Part shown: positions 12,960-20,662 of the stretch, piece after piece | Layout of the letters: each line of letters starts with the position of its first letter | How positions within the stretch are numbered: position 1 is the first letter of the stretch | Virus record (IMG/VR): IMGVR_UViG_3300003178_000043 | Location: 1-22,020 of that record | Reading direction: 5' to 3' (one strand) | DNA length: 22,020 nucleotides | DNA from: a virus | Position numbers and translations under genes: made by a program | Notes under the pieces: generated by a model | What the model was told of the DNA's origin: nothing | Database searches by the model: none | What the model saw: only the letters and a program-made list of their open reading frames with translations

Positions 12960-13481
12960 TTATTCGTAAGACATTTCATAAACTTCTTTATCTGTATAAT
13001 CAACATTTTCATCTGTATGATTTACAGAGCCTACATATGGTATTAAACCTATTTGTAAATGCCAAATTCCGTCATTTCCCGTTTCAGTCATTAGCTGAAC
13101 ATGACCTGAACCTCTATAATCAACAATAATTTTAAGTTTGATTTTTCCATAGTGACTTGAAACGACTTCTACTATGTCAAGTCTTGACGGGTGTGTCATT
13201 ACCAAATCATAAATACCACCAAAGACAAAGTTTCTATAAGTTCCACTAATTACTAATCTAAATGAGCTTACTAGACCATATGAATTAAATTTAGCTATTG
13301 TTCTGTAGCTTCCTTTTTCTACTTCCATTGTCTTAGTCTTAAAAAGATTAACTTTCCAATTTTCAAGCTCTGCTATCTTTGCTTGAACCTGCCCGTTCCA
13401 TTTTGCTATTTGAGCGGTTACAAGGCTTGGAACTCTTTTAACCTCTTGGACTAAATCCGCTATTGCACTTGGTAATGTCAT
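12960..13481 (-). CDS. Probable receptor-binding tail fibre protein
   Basis: A 173-residue protein. The N-terminal third is helical (SAIADLVQEVKRVPSLVTAQ, then AKIAELENWKVNLFK). The remainder is beta-rich with alternating hydrophobic residues (RLVISGTYRNFVFGGIYDLV, KIKLKIIVDYRGSGHVQLMT), as in distal fibre tips. Codon and base use are noticeably more AT-rich than in the neighbouring I and J genes, as expected for a recently exchanged host-range module. The ATG overlaps the stop of the upstream gene (TAATG) with GGAGG before it. It precedes the putative fibre chaperone. It is much shorter than P2 gpH (669), so the fibre may be divided between this and the upstream gene. Confidence 0.55.
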   Translation of the reverse strand: MTLPSAIADLVQEVKRVPSLVTAQIAKWNGQVQAKIAELENWKVNLFKTKTMEVEKGSYRTIAKFNSYGLVSSFRLVISGTYRNFVFGGIYDLVMTHPSRLDIVEVVSSHYGKIKLKIIVDYRGSGHVQLMTETGNDGIWHLQIGLIPYVGSVNHTDENVDYTDKEVYEMSYE

Positions 13482-13954
13482 TATTGACCTCCGTTTACTT
13501 TTTTGATTTCAGCTTCTAACTCATCCGCGATACGCTGAGCCTGTAAAGAAAAAACGCTCACCGTAGGCATTAGATAAAGTTCCTCTGCTTCTGTTACTGT
13601 TAAGTATTTAGAACTTCTAAACACCACCTCACCCGCTTCACCCTTGATAGGGATTTTAATCGGGAATTGACCGCCTATCTGCTCGTTAAGATAGATAATC
13701 GGAGTCTTAGCTACTGTAGCTACTAACTTATCATCACTCATAAGGATAACGCCGTATAAATGCTTATCGTAGCTATCCTCGTTGGTCATATCTACCACGG
13801 CGGTAAACGTATTCTCTAGTAGAGCTTTTAGCGTTTTGTCATCTAAACCGTCCACACCGATTAGACCCACTCGTTTAAACTTATCTCTCATTTGAGAGTT
13901 TAAAAAGCTTATGAGTTGGTCATTTGGTAGAGCGGTTAAACCTCTAGTTGCCAT
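13481..13954 (-). CDS. Tail fibre-associated protein (proximal fibre candidate)
   Basis: A 157-residue protein in the gpH position, after gpI. The N-terminus MATRGLTALPNDQLISFLNS and the following FKRVGLIGVDGLDD could be the baseplate-attachment part. The middle is beta-rich (HLYGVILMSDDKLVATVAKT, GGQFPIKIPIKGEAGEVVFR) and the end is a helix (FSLQAQRIADELEAEIKKV). I do not recognise a specific family; the call is by position and by its overlap of 19 bp with gpI. GGAGG lies 7 nt before the ATG at 13954. It is likely the partner that connects the short fibre protein to the baseplate. Confidence 0.5.
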   Translation of the reverse strand: MATRGLTALPNDQLISFLNSQMRDKFKRVGLIGVDGLDDKTLKALLENTFTAVVDMTNEDSYDKHLYGVILMSDDKLVATVAKTPIIYLNEQIGGQFPIKIPIKGEAGEVVFRSSKYLTVTEAEELYLMPTVSVFSLQAQRIADELEAEIKKVNGGQ

Positions 13955-14610
13955 TGGTAACCTCCTTTTAAATTTGTATCGCTGAGGGTTACGCTCTCAT
14001 TGATATTTTTGTGTAGTGTAGGCTCAAACACCCACCCACTACTTACGCCCGTATCATCGCCTAAAATCACCTCGTTTATATCTCGGTATAGGTGAAGTAT
14101 GACGGGGCTTTTAAGCGTCCCTACTCCGACCGTGGCGGTGATAGGTGGCATACGCACCTTAAAGCTGTTTAGGTGGCTTCTGACATTTTTCGCGTCATCT
14201 ATCAACCGTTTAGCGGTGCTAAATAGCTTAGAGCTGTAAACCTTGGACGGGTCGGGTGCTATCGTGACTTCTACATCAAAAAGCCCCGCCGTTAGGTTTA
14301 CATCGAACCACTCTTTAAGCTCAGCGTCTGAGAACATCACCGCTATAGCTTTTTTTACGGCATACACCGTGCCTTTATGGCGGTGTATTTCAAAGGCATT
14401 ATTTAGATACGCTCGGGCTTCATCTTCTGTAAGTCCCGAAATATCCACACCGTAAGCTATAGCCAAATGAGGTAACAAAGACGCGTGAGCCTCTAAAGGT
14501 AAAGTGTTTAGATTGATTTGACGCTCTAAGCCGTCCACCAAAAACTTAGCGTTACTTTGGTCATCTGCTGAGGCATTAGGCGGTAAAAGATTAAACTCGT
14601 TACTACTCAT
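13936..14610 (-). CDS. I: Tail protein I (P2 gpI-like baseplate protein)
   Basis: A 224-residue P2 gpI homologue, a baseplate component beside J to which the tail fibres attach. The family signature is clear near the N-terminus (NTLPLEAHASLLPHLAIAYG) and in AFEIHRHKGTVYAVKKAIAV, the 'I..HR.KGT..A...A' block. The following part has GLFDVEVTIAPDPSKVYS, and then RLIDDAKNVRSHLNSFKVRM. It overlaps the J gene by 8 bp and the downstream fibre-associated gene by 19 bp. Confidence 0.92.
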   Translation of the reverse strand: MSSNEFNLLPPNASADDQSNAKFLVDGLERQINLNTLPLEAHASLLPHLAIAYGVDISGLTEDEARAYLNNAFEIHRHKGTVYAVKKAIAVMFSDAELKEWFDVNLTAGLFDVEVTIAPDPSKVYSSKLFSTAKRLIDDAKNVRSHLNSFKVRMPPITATVGVGTLKSPVILHLYRDINEVILGDDTGVSSGWVFEPTLHKNINESVTLSDTNLKGGYQWQLEV

Positions 14611-15721
14611 AGGTAGCCTCTTTATAGCTTAGGTTTAACGCCTTGATTTTGATAATCTCGGTCTTATCTGTTATCGCGTCTCTAAAGCTCGTATTGACTT
14701 TATAAACGCCGTTTACTTGTAGATTTTTGATTACCTTGGTGCGGGTAAGGTGCTGACCTATCACAAAGCTTTCACGCTCGAAGTTTGCTTTTATTGTAGC
14801 GTCTGCCTCGGACTGAGTGCCAATATCGAAAAGCTCTATCTCAGCGTTAATCGTAACCTCTTTGATACCCGCACTATAGACGCGAACATCATCACCAAGT
14901 GGGCGGACTTTTTCGTCGCTTAGATTAGCTTCTACCCTATCAATAATAACGCCGTCAACGCCCTCTTTAGCGTGTAGGTAAATGTTTACTTCAAGAGTGC
15001 CTTTTTTACCATATACCACCGCGTCGGTGATACGCTTATCCGCTGAATAAATCCAATAAAGATAAGAGTCCACACTACCCGCCGTTGAGAATTTGCCTAA
15101 TGCTCTAATGGCTCTTACTCTTAAAGCGTCGTCGCTTTCAGCGTCTGCACCGTGGGCGTAATCTTCAAGAGCTTTAGCCTCGGGCACAAACGGTAACGGC
15201 GTGGTGATAATCTCGGTTTTTAGCTTGGTGGTCTCTACAAACGCGTCTAACTCTACTTTGACCACGGCGGACTTTTGACCCGCTTTGATAGTCGTATCTT
15301 CTAACACATAGGCACGATAAACGCCGTCGTTATCTGTAAGCTCTGTTAGGCTTGGAATGACTACATCATAGTCTAAAACATCGCTAAGCTCAAAGAGATA
15401 ATTAGCGTATGGCTTAGAGCCTTTTAAACGCCACACATCTAAAAACGCGGTCAAGTGGTCTAAAGCCTCACCCGTAGCCGTGGTTATAAGTAGTTGCTTA
15501 ATGATATAGTTATCGTGGATTTGCCCTTGATACTGCTTGTAAGTCAATACTCTTAAATCTTTCATGTATCTATCAGACTCTAACGGTTGGTAGTTTGGTA
15601 GATACTCTTTGAGGCGGTCTATATTCTCTTGTAGTAGTTGATTGTAGTCTTTTACTTCTACTATCTTTGGAGCGGGTAGCCCTTGGATTTGAGCTAGTAT
15701 ATCTCTATTATGCAAAGCCAT
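14603..15721 (-). CDS. J: Baseplate assembly protein J (P2 gpJ-like)
   Basis: A 372-residue baseplate wedge protein of the P2 gpJ / Baseplate_J family (P2 gpJ is about 302). The C-terminal two thirds contain the conserved part: AKALEDYAHGADAESDDALR followed by the VRAIRALGKFSTAGSVDSYL block and AVVYGKKGTLEVNIYLH. Close to the end, TIKANFERESFVIGQHLTRT occurs. The N-terminus (LPAPKIVEVKDYNQLLQENI) is also typical. J forms the baseplate wedge with W and I. It overlaps W by 14 bp and I by 8 bp. Confidence 0.93.
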   Translation of the reverse strand: MALHNRDILAQIQGLPAPKIVEVKDYNQLLQENIDRLKEYLPNYQPLESDRYMKDLRVLTYKQYQGQIHDNYIIKQLLITTATGEALDHLTAFLDVWRLKGSKPYANYLFELSDVLDYDVVIPSLTELTDNDGVYRAYVLEDTTIKAGQKSAVVKVELDAFVETTKLKTEIITTPLPFVPEAKALEDYAHGADAESDDALRVRAIRALGKFSTAGSVDSYLYWIYSADKRITDAVVYGKKGTLEVNIYLHAKEGVDGVIIDRVEANLSDEKVRPLGDDVRVYSAGIKEVTINAEIELFDIGTQSEADATIKANFERESFVIGQHLTRTKVIKNLQVNGVYKVNTSFRDAITDKTEIIKIKALNLSYKEATYE

Positions 15722-16046
15722 TGAAAACCCCCTCGATATAGCTACCGTCGGTAAAGTTTAGGCGTGTGGCGATTGAACCCTTTACCGCGTCCACTTCTAA
15801 GACCCTTACACTCTCTAAAACTTTTCTAGTTTCCCAAATTGACGCGTCCATTAAGACCCGTCTATAGTCGATTAAAAACTCATCATCTATACGGCGGTCG
15901 ATAAGCTCGTGAAAATCACACCCAAACTCGGGTAACATGGTCACCGTATTCTTAGGCGTAGTAAAGATATTTTCAAAGCTCTCTAAGATAGAGACCTCGA
16001 AGCCGTCACTACTAGCCGTTAAAGAAAAGGTGATATTTTGACTCAT
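15708..16046 (-). CDS. W: Baseplate protein W (P2 gpW / T4 gp25-like)
   Basis: A 112-residue gp25-like baseplate protein. The pattern ESFENIFTTPKNTVTMLPEF then GCDFHELIDRRID corresponds to the family's 'I..IL.T..GER...P.FG..L..L' core, and the C-terminal RVLEVDAVKGSIATRLNFTD is the usual strand pair. This protein starts sheath polymerisation. The ATG overlaps the V gene stop by 4 bp, and the gene overlaps J by 14 bp, as in the tightly packed V-W-J-I block of P2. Confidence 0.9.
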   Translation of the reverse strand: MSQNITFSLTASSDGFEVSILESFENIFTTPKNTVTMLPEFGCDFHELIDRRIDDEFLIDYRRVLMDASIWETRKVLESVRVLEVDAVKGSIATRLNFTDGSYIEGVFNGFA

Positions 16047-16567
16047 TTAGTAGCCTTTACCGTGCTTGACGCGTCGCTATGCGGTGCGTTAGTGTAGGGA
16101 CAAATAGACTCAGCCGTTATCACGCCTTGACCGCCCTCACCTAAGCTAATATCTGAGCTATCTACTAGCACTTTATCCGCCTTAACCGTAGCCTCTGAAC
16201 ATATAATATTTAGTTTACTTGGTGAGTCGATTTTAAGCTCACCGCCGTTAAGGTCAAAGGTTACGACCGTCCCGTCCCCGAACTCCACGACCTCGGTATC
16301 ATCACCCGCCCCGCTTGGTGGCTTGAAATTGTCGTGATAGAGACCTTTAAGGATAAAGCCGTCTCTATTTGAGCCGTGCGGGTTTAAAATAAGCACTTGG
16401 TCACCTACATTAGAGGGACTAAACGACTTTTTAGACTTGGTAGCGTTTGGAGCTATCACGGGTAGCCAATCGGTTACGCGTCCGTCCACTTTGACTTTAG
16501 CCATACCGTTAGCGTTTTTGACCTCGGTAATCGTTCCGATTTGGATAGAACTATTTGACATCTTCAA
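16043..16567 (-). CDS. V: Baseplate spike protein V (P2 gpV-like)
   Basis: A 174-residue central spike, shorter than P2 gpV (211). An OB-fold occupies the N-terminal half: IGTITEVKNANGMAKVKVDG, then VTDWLPVIAPN and VGDQVLILNPHGSNRDGFIL. It is followed by a beta-helix-like part (GTVVTFDLNGGELKIDSPSK, ATVKADKVLVDSSDISLG). The C-terminal CPYTNAPHSDASSTV has a Cys/His tip pattern; P2 gpV has a metal-binding tip, but whether this one does cannot be seen. It pierces the outer membrane on sheath contraction. It overlaps the preceding membrane-protein gene by 17 bp and W by 4 bp. Confidence 0.9.
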   Translation of the reverse strand: MKMSNSSIQIGTITEVKNANGMAKVKVDGRVTDWLPVIAPNATKSKKSFSPSNVGDQVLILNPHGSNRDGFILKGLYHDNFKPPSGAGDDTEVVEFGDGTVVTFDLNGGELKIDSPSKLNIICSEATVKADKVLVDSSDISLGEGGQGVITAESICPYTNAPHSDASSTVKATK

Positions 16568-16916
16568 GCCTTGTAATTCTTTTATGCAAAGAGGCTAACG
16601 ACTCTTCAATCCTAATAAGCCTTTGGACTTTTTCTAGTTGGGTTTTATGGACGACCTCGTAACAGTCATCAAGTTTTTTTCTTTCGTGGTTAATGGTAGT
16701 GTCAAAAAATTTTTGTGTTTGTTTAAGTTCATTAATCAATAGTTGGTAAATCTCGTTTTGCTTACCTAACCCCTCATTGATAGACTCAAATACTTTTCTA
16801 TCTTCTGTTATTCTTTCGTCTGCTTTTTCTGCTAATCTTTTAATGCCGTATAGTAGGACTAATACAAAAACGCCCAACACGCCATAATCTAAAAAAACTT
16901 TTTCCAACTGAAACAA
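16551..16916 (-). CDS. Membrane-anchored coiled-coil protein, first gene of the late operon
   Basis: A 121-residue protein with a single N-terminal membrane helix (residues about 8-26, DYGVLGVFVLVLLYGIK) followed by a long charged coiled coil (EKADERITEDRKVFESINEG, then to the end with many Lys/Glu). Its plan resembles BhlA/UviB-type phage membrane proteins, sometimes called holin-like, but the family cannot be fixed by eye. The start is unusual: no ATG fits. The frame opens after TAG at 16922-16920, leaving TTG at 16916 or TTG at 16907; AGGA at about 16921-16918 suits the second better. It overlaps V by 17 bp. It could be a second lysis or superinfection protein. Confidence 0.55.
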   Translation of the reverse strand: MFQLEKVFLDYGVLGVFVLVLLYGIKRLAEKADERITEDRKVFESINEGLGKQNEIYQLLINELKQTQKFFDTTINHERKKLDDCYEVVHKTQLEKVQRLIRIEESLASLHKRITRLEDVK

Positions 16917-17126
16917 ATCCTAACCCTTAATATTTTTAGGTCAAGCCTCTAAAGAAGAGAAAAAGGCTTAACCAATGCTTGACGGGTAATTATCTCTAAG
17001 TATTGGATTTAAAAAAAGCCATATATGGGCTATGTGTTAGGTCTGTAAAAAAATGATATTTTTTTGATTTTTTGGGTGTATGGTAGGAGGTTTTAAAGTG
17101 ACCGACGGCGTGGTCGGTCGTAGGCG
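16917..17126. other. Leader of the late operon and 3' region of the repressor gene
   Basis: A non-coding 210 bp. It holds arms 16939-16947/16965-16973 (9 bp, one wobble) and 16972-16980/16998-17006 (9 bp, one wobble), two stem-loops sharing two bases, then the terminator at 17011-17031. A GC-rich stem GACCGAC/GTCGGTC at 17100-17119 also lies here. A late, activator-dependent promoter is expected here; I see no good -10/-35. Confidence 0.45.
17011..17031 (-). terminator. Intrinsic terminator of the repressor transcript
   Basis: On the minus strand, AGCC-CATATAT-GGCT followed by a further six T (17016-17011). It comes after the GC-rich stem at 17100-17119 that lies just behind the repressor stop, and before the late operon. 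Confidence 0.55.
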
Positions 17127-17558
17127 TTAGCCCTCTACTTGGGCTTTAAATTCTTCTAATTTTTTATGCACTTGGTCTAAGTAGGCGGGAGGAGCATACT
17201 TAAAAAGAGTGGCTAAATGCTCTAACTCTTTTTTGCTATTGGTGGAGATATTAGCGTCCACCTTGATATAAAAGGAGTTATTATCTCCTATTTGCTTATT
17301 TAACACGCCGTTACTAATATCGGTGGTATTGCCCGACTCTTCACAGTATTTACGCCCCTTACCATAGAAGAGCCAATTAAGGTTAACACCTTTAGACCCT
17401 GCAAGTGCTATCAATCTCTTAAACAGTAAAGCCGTGTTGCCGTTTCGCCACTCACTTACGCTTTTAGTGCTTACCTCAAAGTATAAGGCTATTTCGTTTT
17501 GGGTGGTTACTTCTAGTATCTCTTTTAATCTCTCTATTACCTCTTTAGTGTCAAGCAT
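17127..17558 (-). CDS. CI-like phage repressor (no peptidase domain)
   Basis: A 143-residue helix-turn-helix protein. VIERLKEILEVTTQNEIALY, then FEVSTKSVSEWRNGNTALLF and KGVNLNWLFYGKG, reproduce the N-terminal domain of the phage CI repressor family, with the recognition helix at about residues 29-39 and the typical 'LNWLLTGEG' ending. The remaining residues form a linker and a helical dimerisation tail (KKELEHLATLFKYAPPAYLD). There is no S24/LexA peptidase domain, so classical RecA-induced self-cleavage is not expected and induction must use another route. It is divergent from the Cro-like gene, with four 15-bp operators between. AAAGGA precedes the ATG at 17558. Confidence 0.8.
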   Translation of the reverse strand: MLDTKEVIERLKEILEVTTQNEIALYFEVSTKSVSEWRNGNTALLFKRLIALAGSKGVNLNWLFYGKGRKYCEESGNTTDISNGVLNKQIGDNNSFYIKVDANISTNSKKELEHLATLFKYAPPAYLDQVHKKLEEFKAQVEG

Positions 17559-17582
17559 TGGTTATCCTTTTGCATTTTTTTA

Positions 17583-17667
17583 TTACTTTTAAGTTAAAGC
17601 TAATACACCCTTAAGTTAAAAAACAATACAATATTACTTTTTAAGTAACTTATTACTTAAAAGTTAA
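17583..17667. promoter_or_regulatory. Operator array between repressor and Cro-like gene
   Basis: Four related 15-mers occur: TTACTTTTAAGTTAA (17583-17597), ACACCCTTAAGTTAA (17605-17619), TTACTTTTTAAGTAA (17634-17648, palindromic) and TTACTTAAAAGTTAA (17653-17667). The half-site is AAGTwAA. Such an array between divergent repressor and Cro genes is the lytic/lysogenic switch. The second copy extends into the match at 2022-2050. Confidence 0.75.
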
Positions 17668-17713
17668 ATTATAGGCTACTATAGCTTGTAATAACATAAA
17701 AAGGAGCTTAAGC

Positions 17714-17938
17714 ATGGCGGTCAAAAGTAACCCTATTACGGTATATCTTTACGACAATAGAAACCTTACTCTCAGTTTATGGGCTAAAAAACACGGTTTT
17801 AACCCTACAAGTGTAAGAAATACTTTTTATGGAATTAGACCCATTAAAAAAGTAGTATCGTATATAAAAGAGAATGACCAAGAGCTTTATAATATGCTAC
17901 CCGCTGAGGCTAAAGCGATTGTTGAGGCTGTAGCATGA
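17714..17938 (+). CDS. Cro/Ner-like small DNA-binding protein
   Basis: A 74-residue protein, probably the early antirepressor-type regulator. LTLSLWAKKHGFNPTSVRNT and the following FYGIRPIKKVVSYIK form a helix-turn-helix similar to Ner/Nlp proteins, where W-A-x-x-x-G-F-x-x-x-x-V is the usual motif. It starts the plus-strand early operon, with AAGGAG upstream of the ATG at 17714, and its stop overlaps the primase start (ATGA at 17935-17938). It should bind the operators at 17583-17667 and oppose the repressor. Being first in the replication operon supports this. Confidence 0.7.
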   Translation: MAVKSNPITVYLYDNRNLTLSLWAKKHGFNPTSVRNTFYGIRPIKKVVSYIKENDQELYNMLPAEAKAIVEAVA

Positions 17939-18759
17939 GCCACAAAACAGACTTAGAGGCACTAAAAGCCAAACTTGATATTATCGCTTTGGCTGAGAGT
18001 TACGGCTTTGGATTTAAGCAACCAAGCGGGGCTAGATATAGAGCCACTCAAAACTTACTAAGAGACGAAAAAACAAGCTCTTTAGACTTTTTTAGCGATA
18101 CTCAAAAGTTTTATGACCGTGGCACGGCTGAGGGTGGCGATGTAATCGACCTTATAGGTAAAATGGAAAATTTAGACGCGACCCAAGCTATCATAAGAGC
18201 TAAAGAGTTGGCGGGTGAAGATACCTACACCGTGCAAAAAAGAGAGGCTAAGCCCGTAAAGAAAAAAGTTAAAAAGATTGATTTTAATCAACTCCAAAAA
18301 CAAGCAACCCAAGAGCTAAACGCGGTAAAATCGCTTAACCCTTTTATAGAATTAGTAGAGGAAAATAAAAGCGGTAAAATCACTAAGCAAGAATTAATAA
18401 TAAATAAAAATTATGGTAAACTCTTTGAGGGTTTAAGCTTTACAATAGATTTTAAACCAAAGTTAGAGTATGTTTTTAAAAACCTCTTGGGTTGGTCTGA
18501 ATTTTGGAAAAGCCCAACGCTGATTTTAAGAGACCTTGACGGTCGTGTAGTCGATATTGTAGCGTATAGACCGCACGACAAAGAGACGGGTCAAGAGATT
18601 AGCGGTATGAAGTATTACTACAAAAACTTTAACGGTCGTGGTGAGCGTTTTATCTATCCTTATCAAAAAGAGGTAGAGCGTATTGCTGAGCGTGAAGAGT
18701 ATATTATCATAGGAGAGGGTTTAAAAAATGCTTTAAATGCTTTAATAAGCGGGGCTTAA
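17935..18759 (+). CDS. TOPRIM primase, truncated within the TOPRIM domain
   Basis: A 274-residue DnaG-type/phage primase. The N-terminal part follows the CHC2 zinc-domain pattern (YRATQNLLRDEKTSSLDFFS, then GGDVIDLIGKMENLDATQAI), but the zinc cysteines are absent. The middle has a binding domain (LILRDLDGRVVDIVAYRPHD, SGMKYYYKNFNGRGERFIYP). The TOPRIM starts with EEYIIIGEGLKNALNAL, E261 being the catalytic Glu. The frame then stops at 18759 after ISGA, so the DxD part of the TOPRIM is missing, and the normal end continues in another frame from 18749. With the helicase downstream it forms a RepA-like replication pair. As it stands it probably lacks primase activity. Confidence 0.75.
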   Translation: MSHKTDLEALKAKLDIIALAESYGFGFKQPSGARYRATQNLLRDEKTSSLDFFSDTQKFYDRGTAEGGDVIDLIGKMENLDATQAIIRAKELAGEDTYTVQKREAKPVKKKVKKIDFNQLQKQATQELNAVKSLNPFIELVEENKSGKITKQELIINKNYGKLFEGLSFTIDFKPKLEYVFKNLLGWSEFWKSPTLILRDLDGRVVDIVAYRPHDKETGQEISGMKYYYKNFNGRGERFIYPYQKEVERIAEREEYIIIGEGLKNALNALISGA

Positions 18760-18859
18760 AGCCTATAATAATTTTTTATCGTTGTTAGGATTTGAAGTTG
18801 AAAATATATTAGATTTTAACTCAAATCAAGACTTTGTAGAATATCTAAAGGCGGACTAG
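18749..18859 (+). pseudogene. Displaced C-terminal piece of the primase
   Basis: Frame +2, open only from 18749, reads AGLKAYNNFLSLLGFEVENI and continues to TAG at 18857-18859, directly before the helicase ATG. In TOPRIM primases 'AG.KAY' follows the DxD motif, so this is the true end of the protein. The segment that should connect GEG...ALISG to AGLKAY, with the DxD residues, is absent. The stretch AAGCGGGGCT (18747-18756) can be read as both ends of the missing segment, pointing to deletion between short repeats. Confidence 0.65.
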
Positions 18860-20407
18860 ATGGACACACAAAAACAGAACTATACATATAAAACAAGATT
18901 AGGTAATACCTCTTCTATCCTTGGCGATTTTATGCAAAAAAAAGCCATTAAGAAGAGAGGGACACAACAAGAGCAAGAGCGGGAAAACCCGTTAAACGAT
19001 AACGACCAAATGGCTCTTATCATGGAGATTTTTAGTCGTTGTCATAATGTCAAAATAGACGGACAAAAAGAACTATTATTAGACTTAAAAGACGGTCATA
19101 TCCAACACATAGAGAGAAACTATAAAAACTTTTCTACTATCATTAAAATTACTTTTCGTAAAGTGGCTAAAGAGGGTTACGAACATATCAATCTACCTAA
19201 ACTTTTTGAGGTAATCAAGACGAAAAACTCTTACAGTTTTAGGACTTCAAAGTCTATCTTTAATGAGAAAAACCAATTAGTCATTAATGAGGCACGAAAA
19301 GAGCTTATTAATGAGCTTAAAATCGACTATAATTTTAATATCCAAGATATAGACCCTAAAGAGTATAACGCTATCGTGCATGGCATTAACGAGCATTGGC
19401 AAGGTCTAATCCCAATGATTTTAGACCATATCGTAGCGGGTAAATTTGCGACCGACAAAAAAAACCTTTGGTTATTGGTTATGGCTGATAGTAACTTTGG
19501 TAAGTCAAAATTGTTTAATTGGTTAGAACCTTTTGGCGGGTCTGCTTTTTTGGATTTTAAAGATTTGATTAGTGACGGCATTAGTGATAAATCACCCGAC
19601 GAAATAGAGGGTAAAATGTGCTTAGTCATAGACGAAGTAACAAGTTTTCACCGTAAGCTATTTAAGATAGAAGATAACCTAATGATTAGACCTATGCGTA
19701 ACCACGCCATAAGAATACCTATCAATAGTAGAATACTCCTATCAGCAGACGGCGGGACATTTAATAACGAGTATATGGATAAACAGATTATTAACCGTGT
19801 AGCTGTAATCGACCTTAGAGGTAAGCGAACGGGTGAGCTTGGAAGTCTCAGCATTACGCACCAATACGGACGCTATAAAATCGCTTTAGTTATGACCCAT
19901 TGGCTCTATACTCAGATATTTAACAGACTTCAAGAGTATAGACGATTAGGGCATATAGAGAGAGCCAATAAAGCAGATAACACCATTCAAGATATTTTCA
20001 ATCTATATAAGCAACAAAAAGAGGACTTTTTCGAGATTGTCGAAAAATCACTATACGAGATATTACCCGAACCGTCAAACGCTCTTGACGATTATCACGC
20101 TAATATCTTGGGTAATGCTATACTGTATAGAGAGGACGGCTACATCATCAAGCGACCGCAAGAGATTATCCCTAAAATACTAATCAATTACGATAAATCG
20201 TTAGAGTATGAATTAGGCTATAAAAATCTAAAACAGATTGAAGCTAAAATAGGCGGATTTAAAATCGGGTCGTTTAAAATCGACGGTAAAACTATTAGAG
20301 GGCTATTTATCCCTAAGAATAGAATTAAAGACCAAAAAACACTTAACACACTTGACAAAGTAGCCTCTATTAAAAACAAGGCTAAAAAGGTTACCGTAAA
20401 CGCTTAA
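18860..20407 (+). CDS. SF3-type replicative helicase (D5/RepA-like)
   Basis: A 515-residue replication helicase. The N-terminal 150 residues are basic and specific (QKKAIKKRGTQQEQE). The ATPase core has a Walker A VMADSNFGKSKLFNWLEPFG (about residues 208-227), a Walker B KMCLVIDEVTSF (about 253-264) and a sensor region RIPINSRILLSADGGTFNNE, matching plasmid/phage superfamily 3 helicases. The C-terminal part, from about 425, looks like a winged-helix or DNA-binding tail ending in basic residues. It starts at ATG 18860, immediately after the primase remnant stop. In N15-type phages primase and helicase are one protein, RepA; here they are two. It is followed by an iteron-rich region that is a good candidate origin. 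Confidence 0.78.
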   Translation: MDTQKQNYTYKTRLGNTSSILGDFMQKKAIKKRGTQQEQERENPLNDNDQMALIMEIFSRCHNVKIDGQKELLLDLKDGHIQHIERNYKNFSTIIKITFRKVAKEGYEHINLPKLFEVIKTKNSYSFRTSKSIFNEKNQLVINEARKELINELKIDYNFNIQDIDPKEYNAIVHGINEHWQGLIPMILDHIVAGKFATDKKNLWLLVMADSNFGKSKLFNWLEPFGGSAFLDFKDLISDGISDKSPDEIEGKMCLVIDEVTSFHRKLFKIEDNLMIRPMRNHAIRIPINSRILLSADGGTFNNEYMDKQIINRVAVIDLRGKRTGELGSLSITHQYGRYKIALVMTHWLYTQIFNRLQEYRRLGHIERANKADNTIQDIFNLYKQQKEDFFEIVEKSLYEILPEPSNALDDYHANILGNAILYREDGYIIKRPQEIIPKILINYDKSLEYELGYKNLKQIEAKIGGFKIGSFKIDGKTIRGLFIPKNRIKDQKTLNTLDKVASIKNKAKKVTVNA

Positions 20408-20529
20408 AGCGTTGTAACCTACTACAACCTACACCCAAAGAGGTTACACGCCTTGTAACCTCACCTACACACCCACAAAAGCCCATATTATCGAGCCTCT
20501 AAAAGATAAAGCTATTCTTTTGGTTACAC

Positions 20530-20662
20530 GGTTACATAAGTTACATCAAAAACGGCGTAAAATATATTATTTTTAGGATATTAGAGCCTAAAGCCCCTAT
20601 CCTTGGGGTTTTGTATTAAATTTTTTTTTGTTTATCTCTTTTTTGATGTAACTTATGTAACC
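20530..20662. repeat. 23-bp perfect inverted repeat flanking an AT-rich 87-bp centre
   Basis: Bases 20530-20552 and 20640-20662 are exact reverse complements. Each arm holds two iterons and an A5/T5 end. The 87-bp centre is AT-rich (for example 20612-20629) and holds the possible terminator at 20591-20611. Confidence 0.9.
20591..20629 (+). terminator. Possible terminator of the replication operon
   Basis: AAGCCCC (20591-20597), loop TATCCTT, GGGGTTT (20605-20611), with one G-T wobble. It is followed by a T-rich stretch including nine T at 20621-20629. It lies inside the inverted repeat. Confidence 0.55.

Noticed and set aside
17081-17130. AGGAGG followed by GTG on the plus strand (17100), a ten-codon leader-like reading frame
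   Set aside because: It ends at once in the repressor gene's 3' end, its sequence is explained by the GACCGAC hairpin, and no downstream plus-strand gene exists for it to regulate.
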